Shown here: in pieces, positions 8,144 to 14,883 of the stretch | Layout: the number at the start of each line of letters is the position of its first letter | Numbering within the stretch: position 1 is the stretch's first letter | IMG/VR virus record: IMGVR_UViG_3300025141_000859 | Coordinates: 1 to 22,253 of that record | Length of the DNA: 22,253 bases | Source: a virus | Direction: 5' to 3' (one strand) | The notes under the pieces: generated by a model | What the model was told of the DNA's origin: nothing | The model's database searches: none | The model's input: the letters and a program-made list of their open reading frames with translations, nothing else | Position numbers and translations under genes: made by a program

Positions 8144-9235
8144 TCACTCTATATATTGTTCAAGAATTTCCTTCAATTCTTCGAGAGGCATTTTAAAATA
8201 CTTCTCATCTATATCAGGATTCTCACGCTTTACATCATCTTTGTCATAAACAAAAACTCCGTTCTTTTCTAGTATTTTGATTATATTCATATATGGAAAC
8301 GGCTTATTGTCAACAAGGGAGGGGACAGCGGTTAGAAGCTTTTCTCTCTGTGCTGCCTCTTTCGTGGCTTTATCAATCATCGTGTTTATCCATTCGCCGG
8401 CCGTCATGCCTTCCCGCAGTTTGTCTATTTTCGTTCTTATCGCTTTGGGAGAGGGTCTTCTACGGGTGTCCCCGAACCATTGGTTTAGAACGTTTTTAAC
8501 GGCTCCTAGGTGTTGCCCCTGTGGAAGTATTTTACCTTCCGTAATATCTTGCGATGTCACTTTTCCTTTCTCTAGGTCAAGACCCTTAGTAGCAGCTGCC
8601 TGCCTCTCTCTCCAGATTTTCATAACGTCATCCGGAGATGGCTCTTTTCCATGTTTCTCTATAAAGTCGGCATATGTATTTAAATATTCTATAATCTCCT
8701 CTTTTTTGCCTGGGATAATATTACCACGGGAATCTACAAAGTCGTTTTTTCCCTGGGGAGTTTTATGCTCTTTCAAAAGATTAATCATGGCAGTTTCCAA
8801 CTGGTTTCTAGTAGCGGGAAGCATCTTACCAGTTGTAAAGTCTAACATGCCCGGAGCTGAACCGACGTTGAATTCAAGACGACCAAGGTCCTTTTGTAAC
8901 AAGTCCTTTTTCAATCGAGATGCCAGCTCTTGATTTATACCTGCTTTTATAAGCAAATCGTATGGGTTCAAAGTGAACGGGTCGCCGGTTTCAAGGGATT
9001 TTCTATACTCCCTTATAGCTATTATTTTTGCTTTGGTACTTGTCTTTTTTAGACTTTCTAACTCTCTTTTTGCCGCTGCTCTGTCAAGAAATCCTGTTAT
9101 ACCCAGTTCGCTAGCAGCATGACCCACGCCAGCTTGGATAAGACCACCAGCTGCTGTACCAAGCCCCTGTCCAACACCTGTTAATAGTCCTCTTCTTAAA
9201 TAATCCCATCCTGTTGGTGGAGCAGCTTGTACCAT
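8144..9235 (-). CDS. Probable internal virion protein with N-terminal glycine-zipper helix, 363 aa
   Basis: The N-terminus (residues 9-45) is a Gly/Ala-rich hydrophobic helix with overlapping zipper spacing: Gly16/20/24 and Gly22/26/30. After it come basic and acidic helices (for example FLDRAAAKRELESLKK), a middle section with EEIIEYLNTYADFIEKHG, and an acidic C-terminal helix (PLEELKEILEQYIE). The ATG at 9235 overlaps the previous stop (TAATG) with GGAGG upstream, and the stop is 4 bases before the giant gene. No enzyme motif is visible. The arrangement of a membrane-active N-terminus and a soluble helical body next to the giant protein suggests an ejection-complex partner. The family is not recognised. 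Confidence 0.65.
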   Translation of the reverse strand: MVQAAPPTGWDYLRRGLLTGVGQGLGTAAGGLIQAGVGHAASELGITGFLDRAAAKRELESLKKTSTKAKIIAIREYRKSLETGDPFTLNPYDLLIKAGINQELASRLKKDLLQKDLGRLEFNVGSAPGMLDFTTGKMLPATRNQLETAMINLLKEHKTPQGKNDFVDSRGNIIPGKKEEIIEYLNTYADFIEKHGKEPSPDDVMKIWRERQAAATKGLDLEKGKVTSQDITEGKILPQGQHLGAVKNVLNQWFGDTRRRPSPKAIRTKIDKLREGMTAGEWINTMIDKATKEAAQREKLLTAVPSLVDNKPFPYMNIIKILEKNGVFVYDKDDVKRENPDIDEKYFKMPLEELKEILEQYIE

Positions 9236-10125
9236 TATTTACCTCCAGATGCACCAGTTTCAACTCTTACTGGTTGCATACCTGTAGCCACACCTTGAAG
9301 GATATCATAAGGAGCAGCTAAGGCCCCTCTTCGAATCGCTAAGTCTTGAGCTCCTAGTCCCATAAGTGCTCTAGCGGCTTCTTGCTGTGCTTGCTGGTTA
9401 GCAGTATTTAGTTGTGCTTGTTGTATTGCTTCTTGTGATGCTAATTGGGCTTGTGCTAATGCTTCCTGTCCTGTTTGCTGTCTTTGTGCTAATGCGGAAC
9501 CTAATAATGCCTGTTGTCCTTGTTGCTGTCTTGCCAAGTCTTGTCCTGCTTGACCAAATAAAAATTGTTCCAGAGCTAAAGCATTTTGAGCTCTTATAGC
9601 AGCTGATTGTGTTGCAAAGTTTTCAGCTGCAGATTGTCTAGCTCTTTGTACTTGAGAACCTGATATAAGTCCTCCACCTGCCAGATTTCCCATTGTTGCA
9701 TCTAAACCTTGTTGTAATCTTTGTGCTGATAAATTTTCAAGAGCTTGATTTACTTCTTCTGTTCGTTGACCTACTTGAGTTGCCATGGGGCCACCCGTAG
9801 CTGTGTCAAACAAACTAGGCATATTCTGTAGACTTGTTACCGCCTCTTGTCCTACGGTACTTCCAACTGGTAATCCTCCATAAGTTCCTGGCCCTGCTCC
9901 AGTAGCAGCAACAGTCTGAGCTTGAGGTCCTGCCTGCATTGTCTGATAAGCCCCCCCTAACCTAGGGTCGTACTGAGCCATAGGCAATAACGTCATTTCA
10001 GATAAAGATTGAAATGATGGCATTTGACCTTGTGTTTGGTCTAAAAGTCTTCGTGCGGCCTCTGTTGATTCAGGACTGGGTCCTGATTGCGAATGACCTG
10101 GAGTGCTTCCGCCTCCTCCGCCCAT
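9235..10125 (-). CDS. Gln/Ala-rich internal virion-type protein, 296 aa
   Basis: It begins with MGGGGG and a flexible Ser/Pro/Gly stretch, then a Gly/Ala/Gln-rich region. From about residue 120 to 260 it is a long, uncharged, Gln/Ala-rich helix (for example QAQLASQEAIQQAQLNTANQ). Poly-Gly starts and Gln/Ala-rich helices are common in internal virion proteins of tailed phages, comparable in style to T7 gp14. It lacks Cys and has very few charged residues in the helix, in line with a protein that partly unfolds and refolds or crosses membranes. GGAGG precedes the ATG by 9 bases. The stop overlaps the next start (TAATG), so it is probably translated together with the next two large genes. The function is inferred. 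Confidence 0.65.
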   Translation of the reverse strand: MGGGGGSTPGHSQSGPSPESTEAARRLLDQTQGQMPSFQSLSEMTLLPMAQYDPRLGGAYQTMQAGPQAQTVAATGAGPGTYGGLPVGSTVGQEAVTSLQNMPSLFDTATGGPMATQVGQRTEEVNQALENLSAQRLQQGLDATMGNLAGGGLISGSQVQRARQSAAENFATQSAAIRAQNALALEQFLFGQAGQDLARQQQGQQALLGSALAQRQQTGQEALAQAQLASQEAIQQAQLNTANQQAQQEAARALMGLGAQDLAIRRGALAAPYDILQGVATGMQPVRVETGASGGK

Positions 10126-10126
10126 A

Positions 10127-10618
10127 CTATTTTCCTCCGTTCCTTTTGTTTAGCCAGCTGACAATCTTCTGACTACTAAAGTCTACCACATCACCTGTGA
10201 ATTGCATAGTCAGCTTTCTAGGCTTAAAACCTAGTTTAGACCATACTTTTTGGTTGTCAATGTTATTTACTTCAACAATTCCTTTTTGACAGTTAGTACG
10301 CTTCGCCATTTCTACTCCTTTTTCGATTAATCGACTCATTATTGAAAAACCACTCCTATAGTGAGGCTGGATATATATTTGTTCAATAAAGAGAAAAGGC
10401 TTGTTGTATACATCATTTGCTATTCTAAACCAGATATATCCTACCTCATAATTTCTTTTATTGACACCAACCCAAACCTGTGAAAATGGTGATTGACAAT
10501 AGTTTGCCATTAATATTCTCTCAGGTTCTGGATTCTCTATAGCCTCTTTATAGCCTATAGATTCAAAAAAAGCATCCGTTAAATGATTTATAGTAGATAC
10601 TTCATTCGGAAGTAGCAT
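10127..10618 (-). CDS. GNAT-fold acetyltransferase-like protein
   Basis: 163 aa from the ATG at 10618. The centre has the GNAT order: a beta strand (VGYIWFRI), strand beta-4 ending in a typical (FIEQIYIQPHYR), the CoA-binding loop and helix (RSGFSIMSRLIEKGVEMAK), then EVNNIDNQKVWSKLGFKPR, where the N...KLGF pattern is a common GNAT ending. The pyrophosphate-binding loop (Q/R-x-x-G-x-G/A) is degenerate here (YRSGFS), so catalysis is uncertain. The frame is open further upstream to 10720, but that region overlaps the previous gene and gives an unlikely Lys/Arg-rich leader. The chosen ATG overlaps the previous gene by 17 bases and lacks a strong ribosome site, so it is probably translationally coupled. 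GNAT proteins occur in some phage structural operons. The target is unknown. Confidence 0.75.
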   Translation of the reverse strand: MLLPNEVSTINHLTDAFFESIGYKEAIENPEPERILMANYCQSPFSQVWVGVNKRNYEVGYIWFRIANDVYNKPFLFIEQIYIQPHYRSGFSIMSRLIEKGVEMAKRTNCQKGIVEVNNIDNQKVWSKLGFKPRKLTMQFTGDVVDFSSQKIVSWLNKRNGGK

Positions 10619-10796
10619 TTTCAACGTGACATCCACATCCACTACTTTGTCCGTTTTCTTTACAGTCTTTAACTTCTTCTTCGACAATAGCCTTGACCTC
10701 CTGTAATGACTGCAATGCACCTTGGCATTGATTTAACGCATTTACATATTTATTGATTAGGCCTTCTATTTTAACTAATCTGTCTTTACAATTCAT
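10602..10796 (-). CDS. Small coiled-coil protein with C-terminal Cys/His cluster, 64 aa
   Basis: Begins MNCKDRLVKIEGLINKY. It is mostly one charged helix (residues 4-48) with a C-terminus containing the cluster SSGCGCHVENATSE, and further Cys at residues 3, 23 and about 47. AAGGAGG lies 5 bases before the ATG at 10796 and overlaps the last codons of the fibre gene (AGG AGG TAA), which fixes this start over longer in-frame extensions. The 3' end overlaps the GNAT gene by 17 bases. I do not recognise it. CGCH could bind metal or form disulfides, but there are too few ligands in one motif to claim a zinc finger. A chaperone or small accessory protein for the preceding fibre is a possible reading of its position. 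Confidence 0.65.
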   Translation of the reverse strand: MNCKDRLVKIEGLINKYVNALNQCQGALQSLQEVKAIVEEEVKDCKENGQSSGCGCHVENATSE

Positions 10797-10798
10797 AA

Positions 10799-12052
10799 TT
10801 ACCTCCTTAGCTCTACAGCTGTTACCCTTCCAGAAACAAGACCAATGTTCAAATCTGGGGTTGCTGTTGGAGCTGCCCAAGTATGCTTCGCACTGTCTAG
10901 TTGAGCCGTAAAATGATATGTTGTTGATGAAGGGGCGGCAACAGTTCCATTAGGTGATGCATCGAGACCAAAACATTGCCCAGATGTATAAAAAAATGTA
11001 GAGGCCCCCAAGTTGTAATTTACATTGGTATTCTTTATATAAGCCATACCCAAAAGAGTTCCACTAGAAGAACCTTGTCTAATTCTTAACGTCCAATTGA
11101 AATCTATTAATGGATTACCTCCACCACTATTCCAAATTCTCCACTCAATTTGAAAAAATAATAATACCTTTCTCCCTACCGTTGTTAGCCCAATATTATC
11201 ATATGATGTCTCAACTATGGTACCTTCGGCTGTATCAAAGCCAGAAAAACTACCTAAATCTGCTATAGGGGTAATAATCGCAGTATCCGCTTGTGCAGCA
11301 GCACCTTCGACAAGATTGCCAGTTGTAATAAGCTCTCCAGTAAGGGCTAAAGTTGAATTATCCCAATATAGATTATTACCAGTTGATGGCCCAAACCTGA
11401 ATGTCCCATCGTTAGTTATATCCACAGTCTGTGTTCCATCAGCTTTATAACCGTTGATACCGTCAGTAGTCATATTGACTCTGGCTCCACTACCTGCTGT
11501 TTGTATAGTACCACCAGTAATTGTTCCTGCAGTTATAGTTCCTAAATCGGCAGTTATCGCAGATAACGTAGCTGCATTTACAGCATCAGCTGAAACCGTA
11601 TTATCTGTTATAATAGCTCCATCAAGAGACAGAGAGCTACCTGATGCGTTCATTTTTACATTTCCACTGCTATCGTAAATTTTTATACCATAATCAGAAG
11701 TACCTGCTCCTATTTTACCTATTTCTACTCTAGTCTGAGGTGAACCCTGGGTATCCTTAACTATAATTTTAGAATTTACACCATCAAGTTCCAGAGAAGA
11801 AGCACCTATATAGACAGCACTAGCCGCCATAGTTCCCGCAACCACCTTATTTGCAGAAATAGTATCTACCATAAAGTCTCTTACTAATGCCTGTCCATGT
11901 ATTACTTGATATAGTTCAGATTGAAATATATTAGATGTTCTTAAAAAATCCTTTATCTCTCTAATAGCTACAAAGCCATCATTAAGGGTCTGCATTTCAA
12001 AATCTGATGGAACAGTAGGTAGTAAAACAGTATCTACAGTTGATATAGCCAT
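10799..12052 (-). CDS. Tail fibre / tip protein with host-specificity-type repeats, 417 aa
   Basis: From the ATG at 12052 the protein begins MAISTVDTVLLPTVPSDF. Residues 60-200 hold the pattern seen in the distal part of many central fibres and J-type proteins: ISANKVVAGTMAASAV, GIKIYDSSGNVKMNASG, then short beta repeats (LSAITADLGTITAGTITGG). The C-terminal half is a Ser/Thr/Gly-rich beta domain with IEWRIWNSGGGN and ends AVELRR. It is probably a trimeric receptor-contacting fibre. The frame is open to 12100, but that adds a spurious leader and lies inside the 39-aa gene. The ATG at 12052 overlaps that gene by 19 bases. The ribosome site is weak and coupling with the 39-aa gene is likely. 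Confidence 0.75.
   Translation of the reverse strand: MAISTVDTVLLPTVPSDFEMQTLNDGFVAIREIKDFLRTSNIFQSELYQVIHGQALVRDFMVDTISANKVVAGTMAASAVYIGASSLELDGVNSKIIVKDTQGSPQTRVEIGKIGAGTSDYGIKIYDSSGNVKMNASGSSLSLDGAIITDNTVSADAVNAATLSAITADLGTITAGTITGGTIQTAGSGARVNMTTDGINGYKADGTQTVDITNDGTFRFGPSTGNNLYWDNSTLALTGELITTGNLVEGAAAQADTAIITPIADLGSFSGFDTAEGTIVETSYDNIGLTTVGRKVLLFFQIEWRIWNSGGGNPLIDFNWTLRIRQGSSSGTLLGMAYIKNTNVNYNLGASTFFYTSGQCFGLDASPNGTVAAPSSTTYHFTAQLDSAKHTWAAPTATPDLNIGLVSGRVTAVELRR
10802..10808 (-). promoter_or_regulatory. Ribosome binding site inside fibre stop, sets start of 64-aa gene
   Basis: AAGGAGG on the minus strand contains the last Arg-Arg codons of the fibre gene and lies 5 bases before the ATG at 10796. 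It argues against the longer frame starting at 10880. Confidence 0.75.
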
Positions 12053-12153
12053 GGTAATCCAAAAAACAACAAAAGAGTACCCCAGTAAACGGAACTCCAC
12101 TTAACAAGCTCTACCCATTTCTCTTCTGGAATATTATCTAAAAAAGTTTTCAT
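12034..12153 (-). CDS. 39-aa membrane protein encoded between propeller and fibre genes
   Basis: Read directly from the sequence: MKTFLDNIPEEKWVELVKWS, then a hydrophobic, aromatic stretch (VYWGTLLLFFGLPWLYQL) reaching the TAG. The first half is amphipathic and acidic; the second half could cross a membrane once. The ATG at 12153 overlaps the preceding TGA (ATGA), and a strong GAGGAGG lies 4-9 bases upstream, much better than any site for the following fibre. The 3' end overlaps the fibre start by 19 bases. I do not recognise the family. Its strong initiation signal and tight coupling make it a likely real gene, perhaps a tail-tip or membrane-contact peptide. Confidence 0.7.
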   Translation of the reverse strand: MKTFLDNIPEEKWVELVKWSSVYWGTLLLFFGLPWLYQL

Positions 12154-13649
12154 TTTCCTCCTCTAGGTTCAGCATATATCGTATATCCACTAACGGTAAA
12201 GGGAGTACCAGTACCTGTGTCAGTTACTTTTAAATTTATATACCGCCCTGTATTAGTATTATGTGTTCTTTTAATACCTACAGCATTAGCATCATTGGCC
12301 ACAGTTTGAGCGGTATCGTAAGTTGCAGCAGTATGAATCATTTCTGTTGCACCTACTTGAACGCTAGGTGTTTGTTCGACTTCTAGTTCGACTCTTCGAA
12401 CAGTTTTACGAAGATTTTGCATTTGCTGCTCTTTAAAATTAAACAACTTTGTTCTTAATGTTGCTGATACAGCTACTCCATCATCTGTATTACCAGAAAA
12501 AGCTTCATAAAACTCACCATTTCCACCAAAATAGGATTCAGGTGTATTAACTGTTTGATTATGTACTTGCACACTATATAGACTTCTACCAAATGTATGT
12601 TTAGTCCAAGCGTTGTATAGATAATTAAAACAATAGGCAGCATCGCATGTAGTCGAATCACCACTAGGATAAATAATCCAACATTCAAATCGGTGAGGTA
12701 TGGTCTTTACATACAACTTTTCTCTATATTGATAATTTAAATCATCAAAAAAATCCTTTTTAATCCTATCTCCAATAGGCGGAGAATCAAAACTAGCACC
12801 ATCAAATAAATAGATATTATCCTGGCTAACAACTAAATGCACTTTGTCAAGTATCCCTACTCCTTTTGGGGATATCGTACCTCTATCTGACATCACAAGT
12901 CTCGGTACGAAATAGTTAGGACTACCCGTATATGTCATTGTATAAATAGCCCCTTGTTTGTAGACAGCAACGGCTTCTCTCAATGGGTGCATACACATTA
13001 CTTTAGAATTAGTTGCATCTTCAATTAAATTCAGGTAGCCTGCGGATTCTAGTGCTGAATCATTCCAATCTGTGGGGTCACTAACTTCTGACCATCGTAC
13101 CCGATAAGGAAAAGTGCTTCCATCTTCTGTAACATTACCTAGAATTAAATGCCCTCTATATCCTAACAAACTTTTACCCAATAAAGTAGTAAAACCACTT
13201 GACAAAGTTAAATTAGTCCAGTTTCCAGAACCTGACCATTGTTTAATTGCATCTTTACCATTGCTTATATATAAATAATCAGTTGACATACCACCGACTG
13301 GAGACATAAATATGGGAAAAGCATCTGTTCCTGTTAAAGTCGTACCTCCATACCTTGTAGTAAAGGTAGTGCTTCCATCCCATTCAATTAGTCCATTAGA
13401 AGTACAAAAAACTAAATGATTAGCAGCACTAGAATCTCCATACTCCACACCTTCCATTATTGGATAATTATTTACAGCCGAAACATCGCCTTGTTCAGCA
13501 AACCCTAATCTTTTTTTAATAGAGCCATCTGACATAATGACATTTGTCAACTCTGGTGAAAACAATTCTGGAAGTATAGTCTCAGGTTGGGATGTATTTA
13601 TACCCTGTATAGGTGCTGGCAATGTTAATTCTATTGGATATCTAGGCAT
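12150..13649 (-). CDS. Propeller-like virion structural protein, 499 aa
   Basis: Starts MPRYPIELTLPAPIQGINTS. The early region (PELTNVIMSDGSIKKRLGF) resembles the start of phage virion proteins often found in podovirus tails, where an N-terminal 'loads of positions, each with a DGS and a K/R-R-x-G' pattern leads into beta-propeller blades. The rest is beta-rich and repetitive, with recurring W-x-G, YLYISNGKDAIKQW and DNIYLFDGASF segments consistent with blades. The C-terminus is a beta domain (VRRVELEVEQ ... GYTIYAEPRGGK). The TAA of the preceding gene is directly followed by this ATG. Probably a tail or adaptor component of the virion. The function is inferred from pattern and neighbours. 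Confidence 0.65.
   Translation of the reverse strand: MPRYPIELTLPAPIQGINTSQPETILPELFSPELTNVIMSDGSIKKRLGFAEQGDVSAVNNYPIMEGVEYGDSSAANHLVFCTSNGLIEWDGSTTFTTRYGGTTLTGTDAFPIFMSPVGGMSTDYLYISNGKDAIKQWSGSGNWTNLTLSSGFTTLLGKSLLGYRGHLILGNVTEDGSTFPYRVRWSEVSDPTDWNDSALESAGYLNLIEDATNSKVMCMHPLREAVAVYKQGAIYTMTYTGSPNYFVPRLVMSDRGTISPKGVGILDKVHLVVSQDNIYLFDGASFDSPPIGDRIKKDFFDDLNYQYREKLYVKTIPHRFECWIIYPSGDSTTCDAAYCFNYLYNAWTKHTFGRSLYSVQVHNQTVNTPESYFGGNGEFYEAFSGNTDDGVAVSATLRTKLFNFKEQQMQNLRKTVRRVELEVEQTPSVQVGATEMIHTAATYDTAQTVANDANAVGIKRTHNTNTGRYINLKVTDTGTGTPFTVSGYTIYAEPRGGK
12157..12162 (-). promoter_or_regulatory. Ribosome binding site for the 39-aa gene
   Basis: AGGAGG (within GAGGAGG) on the minus strand, 3 bases before the ATG triplet's AAA spacer and inside the end of the preceding 499-aa gene. 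It is the main evidence that the 39-aa frame is translated. Confidence 0.65.
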
Positions 13650-14369
13650 TTATGTTGTCTTCCTCCATGTTGTATCATCCGGGCTGTCGTCTGTTGTCCA
13701 AGTAGTCGTACTAGGAGAACTGTCCGTAATATATGGTATCATAACTTTTGGAATTTCGCATATTAGCTCTACTTCTACACCTAAAGGCTCTAAAGTTACA
13801 TCTGATATACTTAGTTTAGCAACTGCAGTTCCAAAAGCTAAAGTATCTGATATTCCAGTAGCACCAACTTGCAATTGAACAGTCGTAGTTCCTATAGCCA
13901 AAGTGCTAGCTATCCCTACTCCAGTTAAGTAGCCTCCAAGATTCGCAGTACCGAAAGCAAGAGTGCTAGCAACACCTGTTGCCCGAACCTGACTTTCAAG
14001 TTTAGCGGTACCAAATGCTAATGTACTTGCAAGACCTGTCCCTGTAAGAATACCGCCAAGATTTGCAGTACCAAACGCTACTCCACTTGCAAGGCCTGTA
14101 CCATTAATTTGAAGTTGAACACCTGTAGTACCTATAGCTAAAGTGCTAGCTATCCCTACAGTATTGGCTTGAAGTTGAGCCTTACTTGTTCCAAAAGCAA
14201 CACTACTTGGTATTCCAGTATTACTAACTTGAAGTTGAACGGCCGCAGTACCGATAGCCGTTGTTGCAGCTACAGCAGAAGGGCTAATAGTTTGTGAATC
14301 AGGCAGTATTAGGTCAATATGGCCCGCTGATTGCCAAAAACTATGTCCAGCAAAACTTCCTAATGCCAT
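13650..14369 (-). CDS. Virion protein of eight 20-residue repeats, 239 aa
   Basis: Residues 1-31 form a head (MALGSFAGHSFWQSAGHIDL). Residues 32-191 are eight repeats of exactly 20 residues, with consensus G-I/L-A-S-T-L-A-F/I-G-T followed by a variable ten (VQLQVxxT, NLGGxLTGT or similar). This looks like a beta-solenoid or beta-strand stack. A connecting domain follows (VTLEPLGVEVELICEIPKV), then a C-terminus with two copies of a DDSP-x-T-T-W-like motif (DSSPSTTTWTTDDSPDDTTW). Similar GIASxxAFGT repeats are known in phage tail and decoration proteins. The ATG overlaps the previous TAA. It is likely a surface tail or fibre-associated protein. No enzymatic motif is seen. Confidence 0.7.
   Translation of the reverse strand: MALGSFAGHSFWQSAGHIDLILPDSQTISPSAVAATTAIGTAAVQLQVSNTGIPSSVAFGTSKAQLQANTVGIASTLAIGTTGVQLQINGTGLASGVAFGTANLGGILTGTGLASTLAFGTAKLESQVRATGVASTLAFGTANLGGYLTGVGIASTLAIGTTTVQLQVGATGISDTLAFGTAVAKLSISDVTLEPLGVEVELICEIPKVMIPYITDSSPSTTTWTTDDSPDDTTWRKTT
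13797..14276 (-). repeat. Eight tandem 60-bp (20-codon) coding repeats
   Basis: The 60-bp period is seen in both the protein and the DNA. The variable halves of repeats 3 to 7 run VQLQ, NLGG, KLES, NLGG, VQLQ, so repeats 3 and 7 resemble each other, as do 4 and 6. This mirrored order suggests growth by duplication of multi-repeat blocks or selection for an alternating surface. Confidence 0.8.
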
Positions 14370-14698
14370 TATGTTATCCTATATAATCTATACGTATATG
14401 CTCTATTTGTTCCACCTGTCTTTTCTATTGTCCAAGTGAAGTTTTCTGTACTTGTTACTGGTGGAAAATGATACAATGGTTCATCTGACTGTGCACCTGC
14501 AAATGTATCTTTAACTACTACCCTGTCATCACTACCAGCTATTCTTACTTTAATCTTAATGACAATAGTCTCACCTGATGTGCTATTAGTCATATCTAAA
14601 TATCCAGTATATGCACCATCTGTAGTTTGAGCTGAACCTATAGTTTGTTCACTACCATCCGTGGTAACAGTACCATTCTCTACTGATGTTATTGCCAT
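14369..14698 (-). CDS. Small beta-rich virion protein, 109 aa
   Basis: Starts MAITSVENGTVTTDGSEQTI. It is Thr/Ser/Gly-rich with alternating hydrophobic residues (TIVIKIKVRIAG, FTWTIEKTGGTNRAYTYRLY), so a beta sandwich is likely. Small proteins of this type (TTDGSEQ..., then IKVRIAGSDDR) are common in phage tail-fibre gene groups, where they may decorate or join fibres. The ATG at 14698 overlaps the previous TAA with GGAGG upstream, and the TAA overlaps the next ATG. No specific function can be assigned. Confidence 0.65.
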   Translation of the reverse strand: MAITSVENGTVTTDGSEQTIGSAQTTDGAYTGYLDMTNSTSGETIVIKIKVRIAGSDDRVVVKDTFAGAQSDEPLYHFPPVTSTENFTWTIEKTGGTNRAYTYRLYRIT

Positions 14699-14883
14699 TA
14701 GTCTACCTCCGTTATTGTATTACCAGCTGCTACCCATTGCATAACCATTTTATAATGTCTATTGTTTGGAACATCTGGCACAAAATGCTCTTTGCCATCT
14801 TCATACGTAATTTTATAATTAATTATTTGTTCATCTGTTGGCAATCCCTTTGGTAAATATAATTTTTCTACTTTTTCAATCAT
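14698..14883 (-). CDS. Small conserved-type phage protein, 61 aa
   Basis: Starts at the ATG at 14883 (MIEKVEKLYLPKGLPTDEQI), overlapping the fibre stop as ATGA. A longer frame from a GTG at 14898 is less likely. The C-terminal part (VPNNRHYKMVMQWVAAGNTI) follows a pattern common in small phage proteins next to tail fibres: a VP...N(R/D) turn, a short helix with a central W and a final AGN turn. The role is unknown. The position suggests fibre assembly or a small structural part. Confidence 0.6.
   Translation of the reverse strand: MIEKVEKLYLPKGLPTDEQIINYKITYEDGKEHFVPDVPNNRHYKMVMQWVAAGNTITEVD

Noticed and set aside
8277-8933. Plus-strand open frame of 218 codons
   Set aside because: It lies fully opposite the 363-aa gene, has no ribosome site, and has the Ser/Phe/Leu-rich composition of an antisense shadow.
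12473-12688. Extra minus-strand frame of 71 codons inside the 499-aa gene
   Set aside because: Nested in another frame, no ribosome site, and composition unlike a real gene.
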